Notes under the pieces: model-generated
The model's database searches: none
What the model was told of the DNA's origin: nothing
Seen by the model: the letters and a program-made list of their open reading frames with translations, nothing else
Source: Pantoea allii
GTDB lineage: Bacteria > Pseudomonadota > Gammaproteobacteria > Enterobacterales > Enterobacteriaceae
Assembly (NCBI RefSeq): GCF_002307475.1
Contig: NZ_NTMH01000055.1
Location: 1-47,767 of the forward strand
Length of the DNA: 47,767 nt
Direction of reading: 5' to 3'
Shown: in pieces, positions 24,274 through 33,072 of the stretch
Position numbering within the stretch: position 1 is the first letter of the stretch
Layout: each line of letters starts with the position of its first letter
Translations under genes and position numbers: made by a program

Positions 24274-25149
24274 ATGGCTCACAAGGTAAAAAATATTCTG
24301 CAACTTCAGGCGGAGTTAGGGGAATGCCCGCTCTGGTCGGTCAAGGAACAGGTATTGTGGTGCGTTGATATTTTGGCTCCAGCTATTCATCGTTTTGATC
24401 CCATCAGTGGCGAACTGACGACGTTTCCCCAACAGGAAGAGGTGGGGTGCATTGGATTGCGTGAGCAGGGCGGTATCATCGCCGCCCTGCGCGGTGGCGT
24501 GTGGCTGTTGGATGAGCAGGGTAAACCGCAGAAGAAAGTGGCTGATAATCCAGGCATCGCGGAGAAAAGCCGTTTCAATGACGGACGTGTCGATCCCTGG
24601 GGTAATTTCTGGTGCGGTAGCTTGTGGGAGCCACAGGATAAAAACGGAGGGTTGCTATGCCGTGTGACGCCCAATCTGAAGCTTGATGTCAAAGCGCGTG
24701 ACATCAAGATTTCAAACGGCGTAGCCTTCTCACCCGATCGTCAGTGGATGTATCACACGGACACGCCGAACGAAGTGCTTTACCGCTATCCGTTGGATGC
24801 CCAGGGCGAACCGGGGGAACGTGAGGTTTTCCGACGTTTCGATGCTCGTGGGGGCTTGCCTGATGGTGCAGCCGTAGACAGCGAAGGCTTTTACTGGTCG
24901 GCATTATTTGATGGCGGTCGGGTGGTGCGTATCGATCCACAAGATGGCGAAATCGTGGATGAGATCAGTCTGCCGGTTAAGTGGCCAACGATGGTCGCCT
25001 TTGGCGGTCGCGATTTGAAAACGCTGTATATCACCAGTTCAAGAGAGAATCTCAGTAAAGAAGATCGGGAGCGCTATCCAGAGTCGGGTGATATTTTTGC
25101 TGTTGAACTTGATGTGGCCGGTATGGCGGAACCGCGCTTTCGCGGCTAA
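24274..25149 (+). CDS. SMP-30/gluconolactonase-family protein
   Basis: Cytoplasmic six-bladed propeller lactonase of 291 residues. The metal ligands of the family are visible: Glu17 in LGECPLW, Asn148 in ISNGVAFS and Asp197 in GLPDGAAVD, with FNDGRVDPWGNFW (Asn102) shaping the active site. It probably opens a sugar lactone. Two in-frame ATGs 12 bases apart exist; GGAGG lies between them and serves the second, which is used here. Stand-alone gene convergent with the MFS gene. Confidence 0.9.
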   Translation: MAHKVKNILQLQAELGECPLWSVKEQVLWCVDILAPAIHRFDPISGELTTFPQQEEVGCIGLREQGGIIAALRGGVWLLDEQGKPQKKVADNPGIAEKSRFNDGRVDPWGNFWCGSLWEPQDKNGGLLCRVTPNLKLDVKARDIKISNGVAFSPDRQWMYHTDTPNEVLYRYPLDAQGEPGEREVFRRFDARGGLPDGAAVDSEGFYWSALFDGGRVVRIDPQDGEIVDEISLPVKWPTMVAFGGRDLKTLYITSSRENLSKEDRERYPESGDIFAVELDVAGMAEPRFRG

Positions 25150-25150
25150 A

Positions 25151-25176
25151 AAAAGGGGCCAGTCTGACCTGGCCCC
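25151..25176. terminator. Terminator between SMP-30 and yhjX-like genes
   Basis: GGGGCCAG and CTGGCCCC arms flank a 6-base loop. Seven T follow on the minus strand, so it ends the yhjX-like gene; it also sits right after the SMP-30 stop. Confidence 0.88.
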
Positions 25177-25182
25177 TCGCGA

Positions 25183-26403
25183 TTACTGACGCTGCAGCAG
25201 CGGCTCGCGAACAGACGGGCTCTGCGGCATACGAATCGTCAGTGACAGCAGTAATGACATCACCAATAGCGTCATGATAAGGCTGAACGTTACGGTAAAA
25301 CCGCCAAACAGTGAGGCGACCAGCGAACCTAAAACGCTGCCAATACCGAATCCCAGATAAATCAGACCATAATTTTTGGTCAAATTATTGAGGCCAAAAA
25401 AGTCGCTGACCAGCGAAGGGAAAACGGTAATGGTGCCGCCAAAGCTGAAAGCGATGCAGGCCAGAGACAGGAAAAAGGTGGTTTGATTCATCTGGGTAAA
25501 CAGTAAAACGCTCATGCCAGCTAACGAAATCAGCTGGGCCAGCGAGATAACCCGGATACGAACCATTTTGTCAGACAGTACGCCCAGCACTAACCGACCA
25601 CTCAGATTAGCCACGGCAATGACAGTCACCGCGTTAGCCGCCGTCTGGGTGCTGAGATGCACTAAGCCTTCCCCGATATCTTTAGCGACGCCAATCACGT
25701 ACAGGCCACTCATGCAGGCCGTCAGGAACATCAGCGCCAGCATCCAGTACTGCGGCAGGCGCACTGATTCCGCCAGCGTATAGTTGCGGTTTGCCTGGTT
25801 TTGCACGGTCGACGGGCTTTGCAATGGCGCATCGCGCATCATCAGCGCCCCGATGATCATCATCGTCATGGCCAATAATCCCCAGATAATGAAGGTCTGT
25901 TCGAGCCCAAACTTAGCCAGTAGCGCGCCACAGATAAATTTGAACCCCAGGCTTCCTAGTCCGTAGGCACCAATCGCGCAGGCGGATATCACCCCTTTAC
26001 GTTCAGGAAACCATTTAACGCAGTTTGACAGCGTCATCAGGTAGCCTGCGCCATCAGCCAGGCCCAGCAGAATGCCTGCGCTGAGATACAGCATCATCAG
26101 GTTATCGGCATGTGAGGTCAGCCATAAACCCAGCGCCATCATCACGCCCGCGCCGATAGTCACCTTACGGACGCCAAACCGTTCCTGAAGTTTGCCAGCC
26201 AGCGAAGACGCCACCGCCAGTCCCAGGCTCAGCAACCCAAATGAAAAGGCCACCTCGCTGACCGATGCCGACAGTTTTTGCGACAGCTGACCGTTAAACA
26301 AACTCCAGGTATACACCGACCCCAGCGCAAACTGGGTAATCACCGTACCGATAAGAGTTAACCAGCGTGTACGCTGGCAGACAGCCTGTTGTGGCTTATT
26401 CAT
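25183..26403 (-). CDS. yhjX: MFS transporter YhjX (oxalate/formate antiporter family)
   Basis: Inner-membrane transporter of 406 residues with twelve hydrophobic segments, similar throughout to E. coli YhjX (402 residues), for example RTRWLTLIGTVITQFALGS and SNCVKWFPERKG. In E. coli yhjX is the main target of the YpdA/YpdB pyruvate system. The ATG at 26403 has GGGAG eight bases before it; an upstream frame extension crosses the regulator boxes and is rejected. Three 21-bp-spaced boxes at 26480-26531 fit YpdB control. In E. coli yhjX is far from ypdAB; here it is about 9 kb away. Confidence 0.9.
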   Translation of the reverse strand: MNKPQQAVCQRTRWLTLIGTVITQFALGSVYTWSLFNGQLSQKLSASVSEVAFSFGLLSLGLAVASSLAGKLQERFGVRKVTIGAGVMMALGLWLTSHADNLMMLYLSAGILLGLADGAGYLMTLSNCVKWFPERKGVISACAIGAYGLGSLGFKFICGALLAKFGLEQTFIIWGLLAMTMMIIGALMMRDAPLQSPSTVQNQANRNYTLAESVRLPQYWMLALMFLTACMSGLYVIGVAKDIGEGLVHLSTQTAANAVTVIAVANLSGRLVLGVLSDKMVRIRVISLAQLISLAGMSVLLFTQMNQTTFFLSLACIAFSFGGTITVFPSLVSDFFGLNNLTKNYGLIYLGFGIGSVLGSLVASLFGGFTVTFSLIMTLLVMSLLLSLTIRMPQSPSVREPLLQRQ

Positions 26404-26479
26404 GATGTTTACTCCCGATGGGAAACTGGAAACTGCGGCCAGAATAAACCTTAGCCTTGCGCGTGCGGGGAGAAAGGGC

Positions 26480-26531
26480 ATGAATGGAATGCAAAATGGA
26501 ATGAAATGCCGCGAGAGTGGCATGAATGGCA
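26480..26531 (-). promoter_or_regulatory. Three direct YpdB-like boxes upstream of yhjX
   Basis: On the minus strand TGCCATTCAT (26531-26522), GGCATTTCAT (26510-26501) and TTCCATTCAT (26489-26480) are spaced exactly 21 bp apart, separated by 11 bp. The middle one equals the YpdB half-site GGCATTTCAT that I recall from E. coli yhjX, where two copies are also 11 bp apart. They end about 77 bp before the start codon. No good -35 is seen downstream, which fits an activator-dependent promoter. Confidence 0.75.
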
Positions 26532-26668
26532 GGAGCGATAAACGTTACCGGTATAGCTATGTGATGACCCCAGGTAAATAGCAGTAAGGGAATGTTACAA
26601 ACAGTGCTTTTTTCCGGCAGAGTCAGCGTTTTTTTGCCATGCTAAAAGTTCATTCAACAGGAGGAAAT

Positions 26669-26908
26669 ATGAAAGACCGGACATATGAATCCGTCACCAG
26701 TGAGGATGAGGTTTGCTGCATTATCGGTCAGGCAGTGATTGAATTGAGCGCAGAGCAGCAGCCTGTCACTAAATCTACGCTGGCGCTGAAATTATTGTCA
26801 ATGGCGGATCGTGACAGTGACGACGAGCGAGTTCTGCTCTACTGGATTGCGCGTAAGGCAATAAATCAACCACAACATCTTGTCAATCAGCAGCAACAAT
26901 GGGCATGA
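26669..26908 (+). CDS. AriR/YmgB-family connector protein
   Basis: A 79-residue protein similar in pattern to the YcgZ/YmgA/YmgB(AriR) group of E. coli, small helical dimers linked to biofilm and Rcs phosphorelay signalling. The family core IIGQAVIELSA...TKSTLALKLLSM is visible. AGGAGG stands at ideal distance before the ATG. Which subtype it is cannot be told. Confidence 0.75.
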   Translation: MKDRTYESVTSEDEVCCIIGQAVIELSAEQQPVTKSTLALKLLSMADRDSDDERVLLYWIARKAINQPQHLVNQQQQWA

Positions 26909-27372
26909 CGCCCGGACAGGAAAGGGTTCCACGCCCGGTACGGTTCAGCCTGTAGCAAGAGCGTGACAGCGGCTCATGCCTAATGTATGAAAACTGACCG
27001 TATCATCATGGTAATGCCAGGGATGGCGTCGATATCCTTAACTTTACCTGTCCTCAGTTTTACTTCACCTCTCATCTTTAGCTTCTTAACCTGCATCGCA
27101 TTTCGCTTTTTCCCCTCCGCGCTTAATCATAACTGCATCACCTCCCTCGCTCCGGTGGCATTAGTATCGATAAATCCTGCTAAATCTCACGCTTACCCCA
27201 GATGGTCATGCTGGCGATGCGTAACAGTGGGCGACGGTAGAGCGATTGGTTAACCGGCGATTAAGTGCCTGCACGTACCTGAGCGCGTCATACTCAGACA
27301 TATTCCGCATGCAGACAGTCCCCCCTGGCTTGTGAGAATAATAAATCCCTGTTTATTCTGCCGGAGAGGTTT
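26909..27372. other. 464-bp intergenic region
   Basis: No supported gene. An 88-codon frame at 26987-27253 has no ribosome site and a low-complexity, Ser/Pro/Phe-rich product, so I do not call it. The right end should contain the promoter of the four-gene cluster that follows. Confidence 0.5.
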
Positions 27373-27702
27373 ATGTATTCAGTCAGTCTGAAAAGCCTTG
27401 GCGTGCTGATGCTCGCCGCCGCTTGCACGTCATGCAGCCCTTCATCCTCTGGTCACATTTCTCCGGGTAAATGTGATATCGAGGGCACTTACCATGTTAA
27501 CCTCCCGCGCTTTGATGAAACGGCCCAGCAGTTAGCCCATGCTTCAGGCTGTTTTATTGAGACAGATCTGTCGCGAACCGGCGCTGTCCACGTCAATCCG
27601 GTGCAGGGAACCATGACCCTCCGGGAAGCGGTCAGTGACGCGATAAAAGGCACCTCGCTTAAGATCGTGGCGCAAAAACCGGACTCAATTACTGTCGAAT
27701 AA
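27373..27702 (+). CDS. STN-domain small lipoprotein or exported protein
   Basis: A 109-residue exported protein. The N-terminal signal ends near LAAACTSC, with a weak lipobox at Cys18. The rest (about 34-109) matches a secretin/TonB short N-terminal (STN) domain: an opening YHVNLPRFDETAQQLAHASG, then GTMTLREAVSDAIKGTSL. STN domains normally form part of TonB receptors or secretins; here it stands alone. GGAGAGG precedes the ATG. First of four same-strand genes. Confidence 0.75.
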   Translation: MYSVSLKSLGVLMLAAACTSCSPSSSGHISPGKCDIEGTYHVNLPRFDETAQQLAHASGCFIETDLSRTGAVHVNPVQGTMTLREAVSDAIKGTSLKIVAQKPDSITVE

Positions 27703-27722
27703 TAATGGCGAATGAAGGCGGT

Positions 27723-28022
27723 ATGTTCATGCATAAGTTAGCTGCTGTAACCGGGATAATGTTGCTTTTATCGGTATCCGCCTGCTACGCCGGATCGGGT
27801 GGTAATGGGGGCGCAGGTGGCAACGGCGGCAGCCAAAATGGACAGCCTGGCGGTGAGGGCCTTGCGGGAAAGAACGGGCAGCGCGGAATGGACGGTTGTC
27901 CCGGTGGTACGGCGCGCTCTGCTGATGGTCACTATTATCTGCCGGGCACACATGAGCGGTGTCATCCGCCATCGACCAGAAAACAGCACCGGCACAAACA
28001 GATGGGCGTTGAGAGCGTTTAG
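27723..28022 (+). CDS. Gly-rich collagen-like exported small protein
   Basis: A 99-residue protein with a signal peptide (residues about 1-24, cleaved near CYAGS) followed by a Gly/Asn/Gln-rich stretch with irregular Gly-X-X triplets (GNGGAGGNGG, GQPGGEGLAGKNG) and a basic His/Arg-rich tail. Two cysteines remain in the mature part. AAGG lies before the ATG at 27723; a second ATG is two codons on. It starts 20 bases after the STN gene. Function unknown; surface or periplasmic location is inferred. Confidence 0.7.
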   Translation: MFMHKLAAVTGIMLLLSVSACYAGSGGNGGAGGNGGSQNGQPGGEGLAGKNGQRGMDGCPGGTARSADGHYYLPGTHERCHPPSTRKQHRHKQMGVESV

Positions 28023-28068
28023 GTGAGCCAGCCTGAATGTCGCCCGGGCGCTTAATAAGGTGAGGGAA

Positions 28069-28602
28069 ATGGACGCTGACGCTTTTTTGCCCCTTTCGGG
28101 CCAGTTTTACCGCTCGGTGTTGTCAACGAATGCGCACGCCGCTCTCGCCGCGCCTGGGCCGCAAAGCGCAGGACGTTATCACCGACAGGGGCAGCCCGCA
28201 CTTTATATGAGCCCCATTCCTGAATGGTCCATCATGGCGGTTTCGGGTTATATGCGGGAAGATGGATTAGCGCGTGTGCTTATTCCGCTTCGCGTGAGCG
28301 GTGCCAGGGTCATCGATCAGCGGGATAAGGCAGGTTGCCTGCAAATGGGGATAATCCCCGAGGCATCCAACAGCCCCTGGCGAGCAGCGCTGAAGCAAGG
28401 GCTGATGCCGTTGTCCTGGGAAAATGCCGATAAGGCAAGGGCGTCAGGCGCATATGGGATCATTGATTGTTCTCGTATCATCCCCGACGGTTGGCATCTC
28501 TGCCTGTTTCGCTGGAATACGCATGACGCGCCCTGTGTTGAAGTGTGCGGAGAACCTGTAACCATTACGCTTTCATCCGACGGGCCTGAGTGGGGATTGT
28601 AG
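28069..28602 (+). CDS. RES-domain family protein
   Basis: A 177-residue protein with the layout of RES-domain NAD+-degrading toxins: FYR at 13-15, GR at 35-36, LYMS at 45-48, and a C-terminal CSR (Ser135) followed by a hydrophobic LCLF strand. The catalytic Glu usually found about eleven residues after the Tyr of the LY motif is replaced (Ala57-Val58), although Glu52 is near. No Xre/MbcA-type antitoxin precedes it; the upstream neighbour is the Gly-rich gene. GAGG is close before the ATG; a GTG nine bases upstream is an alternative. No signal peptide. Confidence 0.7.
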   Translation: MDADAFLPLSGQFYRSVLSTNAHAALAAPGPQSAGRYHRQGQPALYMSPIPEWSIMAVSGYMREDGLARVLIPLRVSGARVIDQRDKAGCLQMGIIPEASNSPWRAALKQGLMPLSWENADKARASGAYGIIDCSRIIPDGWHLCLFRWNTHDAPCVEVCGEPVTITLSSDGPEWGL

Positions 28603-28676
28603 TGGATTTTCGCCTCAGGGCTGCCCGACGTGCCAGCCGAACAGGTTTATTAACGACGATGACCAGGATAGCCGCC

Positions 28677-29048
28677 ATGAGAATGCTATGTTACGCCATG
28701 CTTTATCTGATCGCTTTTAGCACCTTCGCCGCGTCGGCTGCGCCAGACTATCCGGGATGCGATCTCAACACGCAACATGATGTGCAGGGCAATGTGGGCG
28801 GTGCCATTACCGATCCCCGTCAGGCGCATATCGCCGTACGTGCCAATATCCTTCAGGCCGATATTGCTACTGCACGCAAAGCCCGTCTTCTGACACAACC
28901 ACAGGCGGAAAAAATGTGGCGGCAGGTTGAGCAGGTGCGAAAAGACACTAATCAATTTGTTAAGAAGCAGGGATTCTTGAGTGCTGGGGAACGGGCCAGT
29001 TATGACAGAGCGCTGGATCGCGTGGCATCCCAACTCTGCCGGTTCTGA
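28677..29048 (+). CDS. Small exported helical protein of unknown function
   Basis: A 123-residue protein with a signal peptide (about residues 1-21, LIAFSTFAASA) and a mature, helix-forming, Arg/Ala/Gln-rich body framed by two cysteines (CDLNTQ near the N terminus, QLCRF at the very end) that may pair. No family recognised. The start is uncertain: ATG at 28677 has AGGA before it, ATG at 28659 and GTG at 28590 are in frame. Last of four same-strand genes after the RES gene. Confidence 0.65.
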   Translation: MRMLCYAMLYLIAFSTFAASAAPDYPGCDLNTQHDVQGNVGGAITDPRQAHIAVRANILQADIATARKARLLTQPQAEKMWRQVEQVRKDTNQFVKKQGFLSAGERASYDRALDRVASQLCRF

Positions 29049-29485
29049 TCACGCGGAATAAAACGCCTGCCTCTGGTCTGATGGCGGCGGCTCTTCTTTA
29101 TTCTGGCATTGTTGTGTGAATATTCGCCTTGCCGGCCGGTTTATTCTCAATGCTTCACGCGCACTCGATGATCGCTTCCTGCCAGAACGGGATATTCACC
29201 CCGGCAAATCTGTTCTCCCCTGTGAAAAGACAGAAACAGAAGCGAGTGGTTTTATTTGTCGGTGCGGGCTGCTTTTTCAGGTGGAGGCCGGGATAAACGC
29301 GCATCAACCCAGACCGATCCCGGCGGAGGTGGATATTGAGAGGTATTACAACGCTGGAAACAGAATGGCCACGATAAATACCCTGTTGGACGGCTTCCAC
29401 TTTACGTTAGCGGGACAGCGCTTACCGCCCATGGCGACGTGTTTTTAAGCCATGTTAAATCACGCTGAGGTGGCGGTTAAATGCG
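29049..29485. other. 437-bp intergenic region
   Basis: No supported gene. A GTG-started 110-codon frame at 29116-29448 lacks a ribosome site and any similarity that I can see. It may be a relic. The left part presumably ends the small-gene cluster; no clear terminator. Confidence 0.45.
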
Positions 29486-30631
29486 CTACGATTCCCCCGC
29501 ATCCGGCTGAGCCACATTGTGCAGAACCATGGCGGCGGCACCGAATGCGACGGTATCCGTAGCTGAGATATCCGGCAGGCAGATTTCAGGTTGCACGACT
29601 TGGGTGCCATTTAACGTATCTAACGCGGAAAAATCGAGCCAGACAGCAAGCCGTTGACGCACGACCTGCGGCAGTGTGCCCCCAAGATAGATAGCCGCTG
29701 GCGCAAGGACAGCGTTTAGCATAAAGCCCAGGCGTGCGATTTCCGGGCCTGTGCGTTCAATCCACCCGTCGAGAACCGATACGTTTTCGCTCAGGAAACG
29801 GTGCCAGACAGCTTGTGAACGACCATCCGGTATCTCGCCGAGGTGATTTTTACACCAGGCAGCAAGGTCAGTAAAAGAGGGCCGTGGTCTTTCGAGTGGA
29901 AGTAACAGGCCAATTTCGCCCGCATTGCCAAGATGACCGCGATAGCGTTGTTTGCCCAAAATAATGCCGCTGCCGATGCCTTCTGACAGATAGAGATAGA
30001 CAAAGTCTTGATGATTAGCCGCATTACCGAGCGCCATCTCGCCCATTGCTGCAGCATTGGCATCATTTTCGATCAACACCGGACAGCCCAAAGCCTGCCG
30101 GATGGACTCATACAGCCCGGGTTCATCCCAGGAGGTCACTTCGGGGGCCAGATGGAGAGGCGCAATACCGCGTTGAAACCGTGTCGGCATGGCGATGCCT
30201 GCACCAATCAGTAAACGATGCGGTATGTGATTTCTTTCCAGCAGCGTTTTGTGACCCTCCTGCATCGCTGACCGAGCCTCGGCAAAGGTTTCATAGAGGC
30301 CGATCAGTTCAATTTCATCGACCAACTTGCCTTTGAAATCAAGCAGCATCAGCGTGATAGAAAAGCGGCTGGCATGAATCCCTATGGCATAACCGATTGC
30401 GGAATTAAGCGTAAGATCGATGTGCGGTGCGCCCCGGCCAGACGGACGACGAGCCCCTTCGACGACGATACCTCGCTTGATGAGATCGCGGGTCATCATG
30501 CTCACCGCCGCCGCTGTCACGCCACAACAATCGGCGATTTCAGCACGCGATGCAGAGTCGTTGCGACGAAGATAACGTAACACGGCAGACTGCGTTGTAC
30601 CGATTCCTTCCCAATGCTTCGATGAAGTCAA
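29486..30631 (-). CDS. ROK-family transcriptional regulator
   Basis: A 381-residue regulator of the NagC/XylR type: N-terminal winged helix (about 12-65, SRAEIADCCGVTAAAVSMM) and a ROK domain with ENDANAAAMGEMALG near 190. The zinc-binding CxCGxxGCxE signature of most ROK proteins is absent; the region after GNAGEIGLLLP goes directly on without it. It starts with TTG, with GGAG eight bases before. Divergent from the ABC operon, it probably controls that operon through the palindrome at 30674. Confidence 0.88.
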   Translation of the reverse strand: MTSSKHWEGIGTTQSAVLRYLRRNDSASRAEIADCCGVTAAAVSMMTRDLIKRGIVVEGARRPSGRGAPHIDLTLNSAIGYAIGIHASRFSITLMLLDFKGKLVDEIELIGLYETFAEARSAMQEGHKTLLERNHIPHRLLIGAGIAMPTRFQRGIAPLHLAPEVTSWDEPGLYESIRQALGCPVLIENDANAAAMGEMALGNAANHQDFVYLYLSEGIGSGIILGKQRYRGHLGNAGEIGLLLPLERPRPSFTDLAAWCKNHLGEIPDGRSQAVWHRFLSENVSVLDGWIERTGPEIARLGFMLNAVLAPAAIYLGGTLPQVVRQRLAVWLDFSALDTLNGTQVVQPEICLPDISATDTVAFGAAAMVLHNVAQPDAGES

Positions 30632-30673
30632 CTCATCTTCTCCCGGTCATTTTCACATGGTCATGAACTTGTC

Positions 30674-30699
30674 ATTTAAATAAATTAACTTACTTAAAT
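30674..30699. promoter_or_regulatory. 26-bp near-palindromic operator before the ABC operon
   Basis: An AT-only-edged inverted repeat in which 22 of 26 positions are symmetric; the half-sites read ATTTAAATAAATT and AACTTACTTAAAT. It lies between the ROK gene and the binding-protein gene, 26 bp before the latter. ROK regulators are known to bind long AT-rich palindromes of this kind. Confidence 0.6.
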
Positions 30700-30724
30700 A
30701 ATAGGCACAACGGGAATAAAAACC

Positions 30725-32101
30725 ATGTCGAAAAAATTGACTGTCCTCGCCACCTTGGTGATTTCCGCGCTGTGTGGCGGCCTTGCCCACGCCGAGGAGA
30801 TAACCATCAAGCTCTCCACACTCGCCGAGCGGAGTGCTCCCAACCGCATCACCAATATCGAAGATGCCGCCGACATCATGAACAAGCAATTTAAGGCTGC
30901 GGGTGTCGACAAGCATATTGTGGTTCAGGCCAACAGCAGTGCTGTCAAAGGCTGGGACGACTTTGCCATGGACATGCTGAAGGCAATGTCCGTCGGCCAG
31001 GGACCGGATATCTATGTGCTGCCCCATGAGTGGATCGGTCAGTTTGCTAAGGACGGTTATGCCTTGCAAATGAACGATAAGATCGCCGCTGCACCGTGGG
31101 TTTATAGCGATATCCTGCCTGTGCTGTGGGAATCGGCGAAAGCAAAAGATGGAAAGATCTATGGCATACCGCAGGATGCTGAAATACGGATGTTTTTTTA
31201 CAACAAAGATATGTTGAGAAAAATCGGCAAGGATGAAGCCTTTATTAACGCTATTCCGGCCAGAGTTGAGTCCGGTGATTTTACACTCGACGATCTGACC
31301 GCCCTTGCCAAAGAAGTCGTGGACGGCAAAGCAGCCCAATATGGCATGCTGCACCGCCCGAACGTCGGTATTGATTATCTTATGGTTTTTCAGTCTTACG
31401 GCGTGAAATTCATGGATGAGAAGACCGGCAAACTCATGTTCCCCAAGGCTGAAATGGCCGACGCCCTTGGCTGGTATGCGCGTAATGCGAAGCAGGGTGT
31501 TACCCCTGTCGATAATACGGCGATGAGTTGGGATGCCATTCAGGGGGCATTCAAACAGGAGAAGGCATTTATCTTTCACCAGGGTGTCTGGGCGGTTGCC
31601 TGGCAGGTGGGGGACAAAAATGGGGCGGTCTGGCCGTCAGACAAAGAGGGTTATTTTCATAAGATAGGCTGGATTCCGGCCCCGGCGGCCAAAAAGGGCG
31701 GTCAGCCTTCAAACCTGTCGCATCCGCTTCTCTATACGGTGAATGCCAAAAGTAAAAATGCCGATATTGCTGCCGAACTCGTCGCACTGGCAACCTTACC
31801 CTATTTCAACAACGAGCATGCTGTGACCTCCTATCATACGGCCATCAGCAACGCGCAAACGGCGATGCCGAAATACCGGGATAACTGGGTGCTGTCAGCC
31901 GCCTCGCCAATGATGGCGCATGCGAAGTTCGTGCCCAATCACATTCAGTTTGGCAGCTATAACAAGGTGCTGTTCAGCGGTCTTCAGGCCGTTGAGACAG
32001 GGAAAATGACCGCAAAACAGGCGGTTGATTTTATCGCTGAAGAGCTTGAACTGCAGTTCGGCGACGATGTTGAGATTCGCGCCTCTGTCGCCAACAAATA
32101 G
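30725..32101 (+). CDS. ABC transporter substrate-binding protein (sugar/glycerophosphodiester type)
   Basis: Periplasmic family 1 extracellular solute-binding protein of 458 residues. Signal peptide 1-23 ends LAHA. The mature part has GPDIYVLPHEWIGQFAKDGYAL and YGIPQDAEIRMFFYNKDML, typical of the family's domain 1. It is first in an operon of five genes in ugpBAECQ order, but the sequence is not that of UgpB, so the ligand may differ. Confidence 0.9.
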   Translation: MSKKLTVLATLVISALCGGLAHAEEITIKLSTLAERSAPNRITNIEDAADIMNKQFKAAGVDKHIVVQANSSAVKGWDDFAMDMLKAMSVGQGPDIYVLPHEWIGQFAKDGYALQMNDKIAAAPWVYSDILPVLWESAKAKDGKIYGIPQDAEIRMFFYNKDMLRKIGKDEAFINAIPARVESGDFTLDDLTALAKEVVDGKAAQYGMLHRPNVGIDYLMVFQSYGVKFMDEKTGKLMFPKAEMADALGWYARNAKQGVTPVDNTAMSWDAIQGAFKQEKAFIFHQGVWAVAWQVGDKNGAVWPSDKEGYFHKIGWIPAPAAKKGGQPSNLSHPLLYTVNAKSKNADIAAELVALATLPYFNNEHAVTSYHTAISNAQTAMPKYRDNWVLSAASPMMAHAKFVPNHIQFGSYNKVLFSGLQAVETGKMTAKQAVDFIAEELELQFGDDVEIRASVANK

Positions 32102-32160
32102 TGTTTAGCCCGTCGGGTGTCGCGCTTAGTGTGATCGTTAATATTTAAGGAGATGAGGTC

Positions 32161-33072
32161 ATGTCTCAGTTCCAGCCTCGGGCGCACCGGCCAGCCCGAC
32201 CCGTTTTCTATCTCGCGCCCGCTATCGCGTTGTTGGTCGTCTTTTTCCTGGCGCCCATCATCGTCAATACTGTCATCGCCTTTACCGATATGGGCGCGGA
32301 TCTTCGGGTCGGCCAATTTACACTGCAGAATTTCGAGCGGATCGTGTCACGCGATGCGCGCATTCCTGGCGTGCTCCTGACGACGCTAATCTACGTCACG
32401 GCGACTTTGTTTATTTTCAATGTCGGGCTGGGTGCCCTGTTGGCCATAACGTCGACGGCCATCCCCGACAGACTCGGTAATCTGTTTCGCGGTCTCTGGC
32501 TGTTGCCACGCATGTCACCGGCCGTACTCTACAGCATTCTGTGGATATGGGTTGCCGATCCCACGCCGTCCGGTTTGCTTAATCAGGTAACCGGGTCTTT
32601 AGGCCTGCCGCCTGTGAATTTGCGCAATGACTTCCCCTTGTTTCTGATCGTCGTGGCGAATGGGTTAGTGGGGGCATCCTTTGCCATGGTCATTCTGACG
32701 TCATCAATTCGCTCCATCCCCTCACATCTCGCCAATGCGGCGCGGATAGACGGGGCGAGCGAATGGGGCGTGCTGCGTTATGTGGTGGCCCCCGCGCTGT
32801 CTCAGCCCATTCGATTTATCACGATCTATCAGGGCCTTTCCCTAATGACCACCTACGAATACATTCTGCTCATCACCGGAGGCGGCCCTGTCTACGATTC
32901 CACGCCGTATGCGCTCTACATCTACCGTCGTGCCTTTGAAAATGGGGCTTACGCCTATGGCGCGGCGCTGGCGCTTGGTTTGATGGTGATTGGCGTGGCC
33001 GCGACCTTAGTGCAATGGCGTGTTAGTAATATGCGCGCGACCTTTGCCGCGCCGAAAATCGAGGTATTGTGA
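32161..33072 (+). CDS. ABC transporter permease (UgpA/MalF-type)
   Basis: Inner-membrane permease of 303 residues with six hydrophobic segments. The EAA loop that contacts the ATPase is visible as NAARIDGASEWGVLRYVVAPAL near residues 197-216. AAGGAGATGAGGTC precedes the ATG. The stop overlaps the start of the next permease, showing tight coupling. Confidence 0.92.
   Translation: MSQFQPRAHRPARPVFYLAPAIALLVVFFLAPIIVNTVIAFTDMGADLRVGQFTLQNFERIVSRDARIPGVLLTTLIYVTATLFIFNVGLGALLAITSTAIPDRLGNLFRGLWLLPRMSPAVLYSILWIWVADPTPSGLLNQVTGSLGLPPVNLRNDFPLFLIVVANGLVGASFAMVILTSSIRSIPSHLANAARIDGASEWGVLRYVVAPALSQPIRFITIYQGLSLMTTYEYILLITGGGPVYDSTPYALYIYRRAFENGAYAYGAALALGLMVIGVAATLVQWRVSNMRATFAAPKIEVL

Noticed and set aside
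26987..27253. 88-codon plus-strand frame after the AriR-like gene
   Set aside because: No ribosome site, biased low-complexity product, no recognisable family.
29116..29448. 110-codon GTG-started frame between small-gene cluster and ROK gene
   Set aside because: No ribosome site and no similarity; mentioned as possible relic only.
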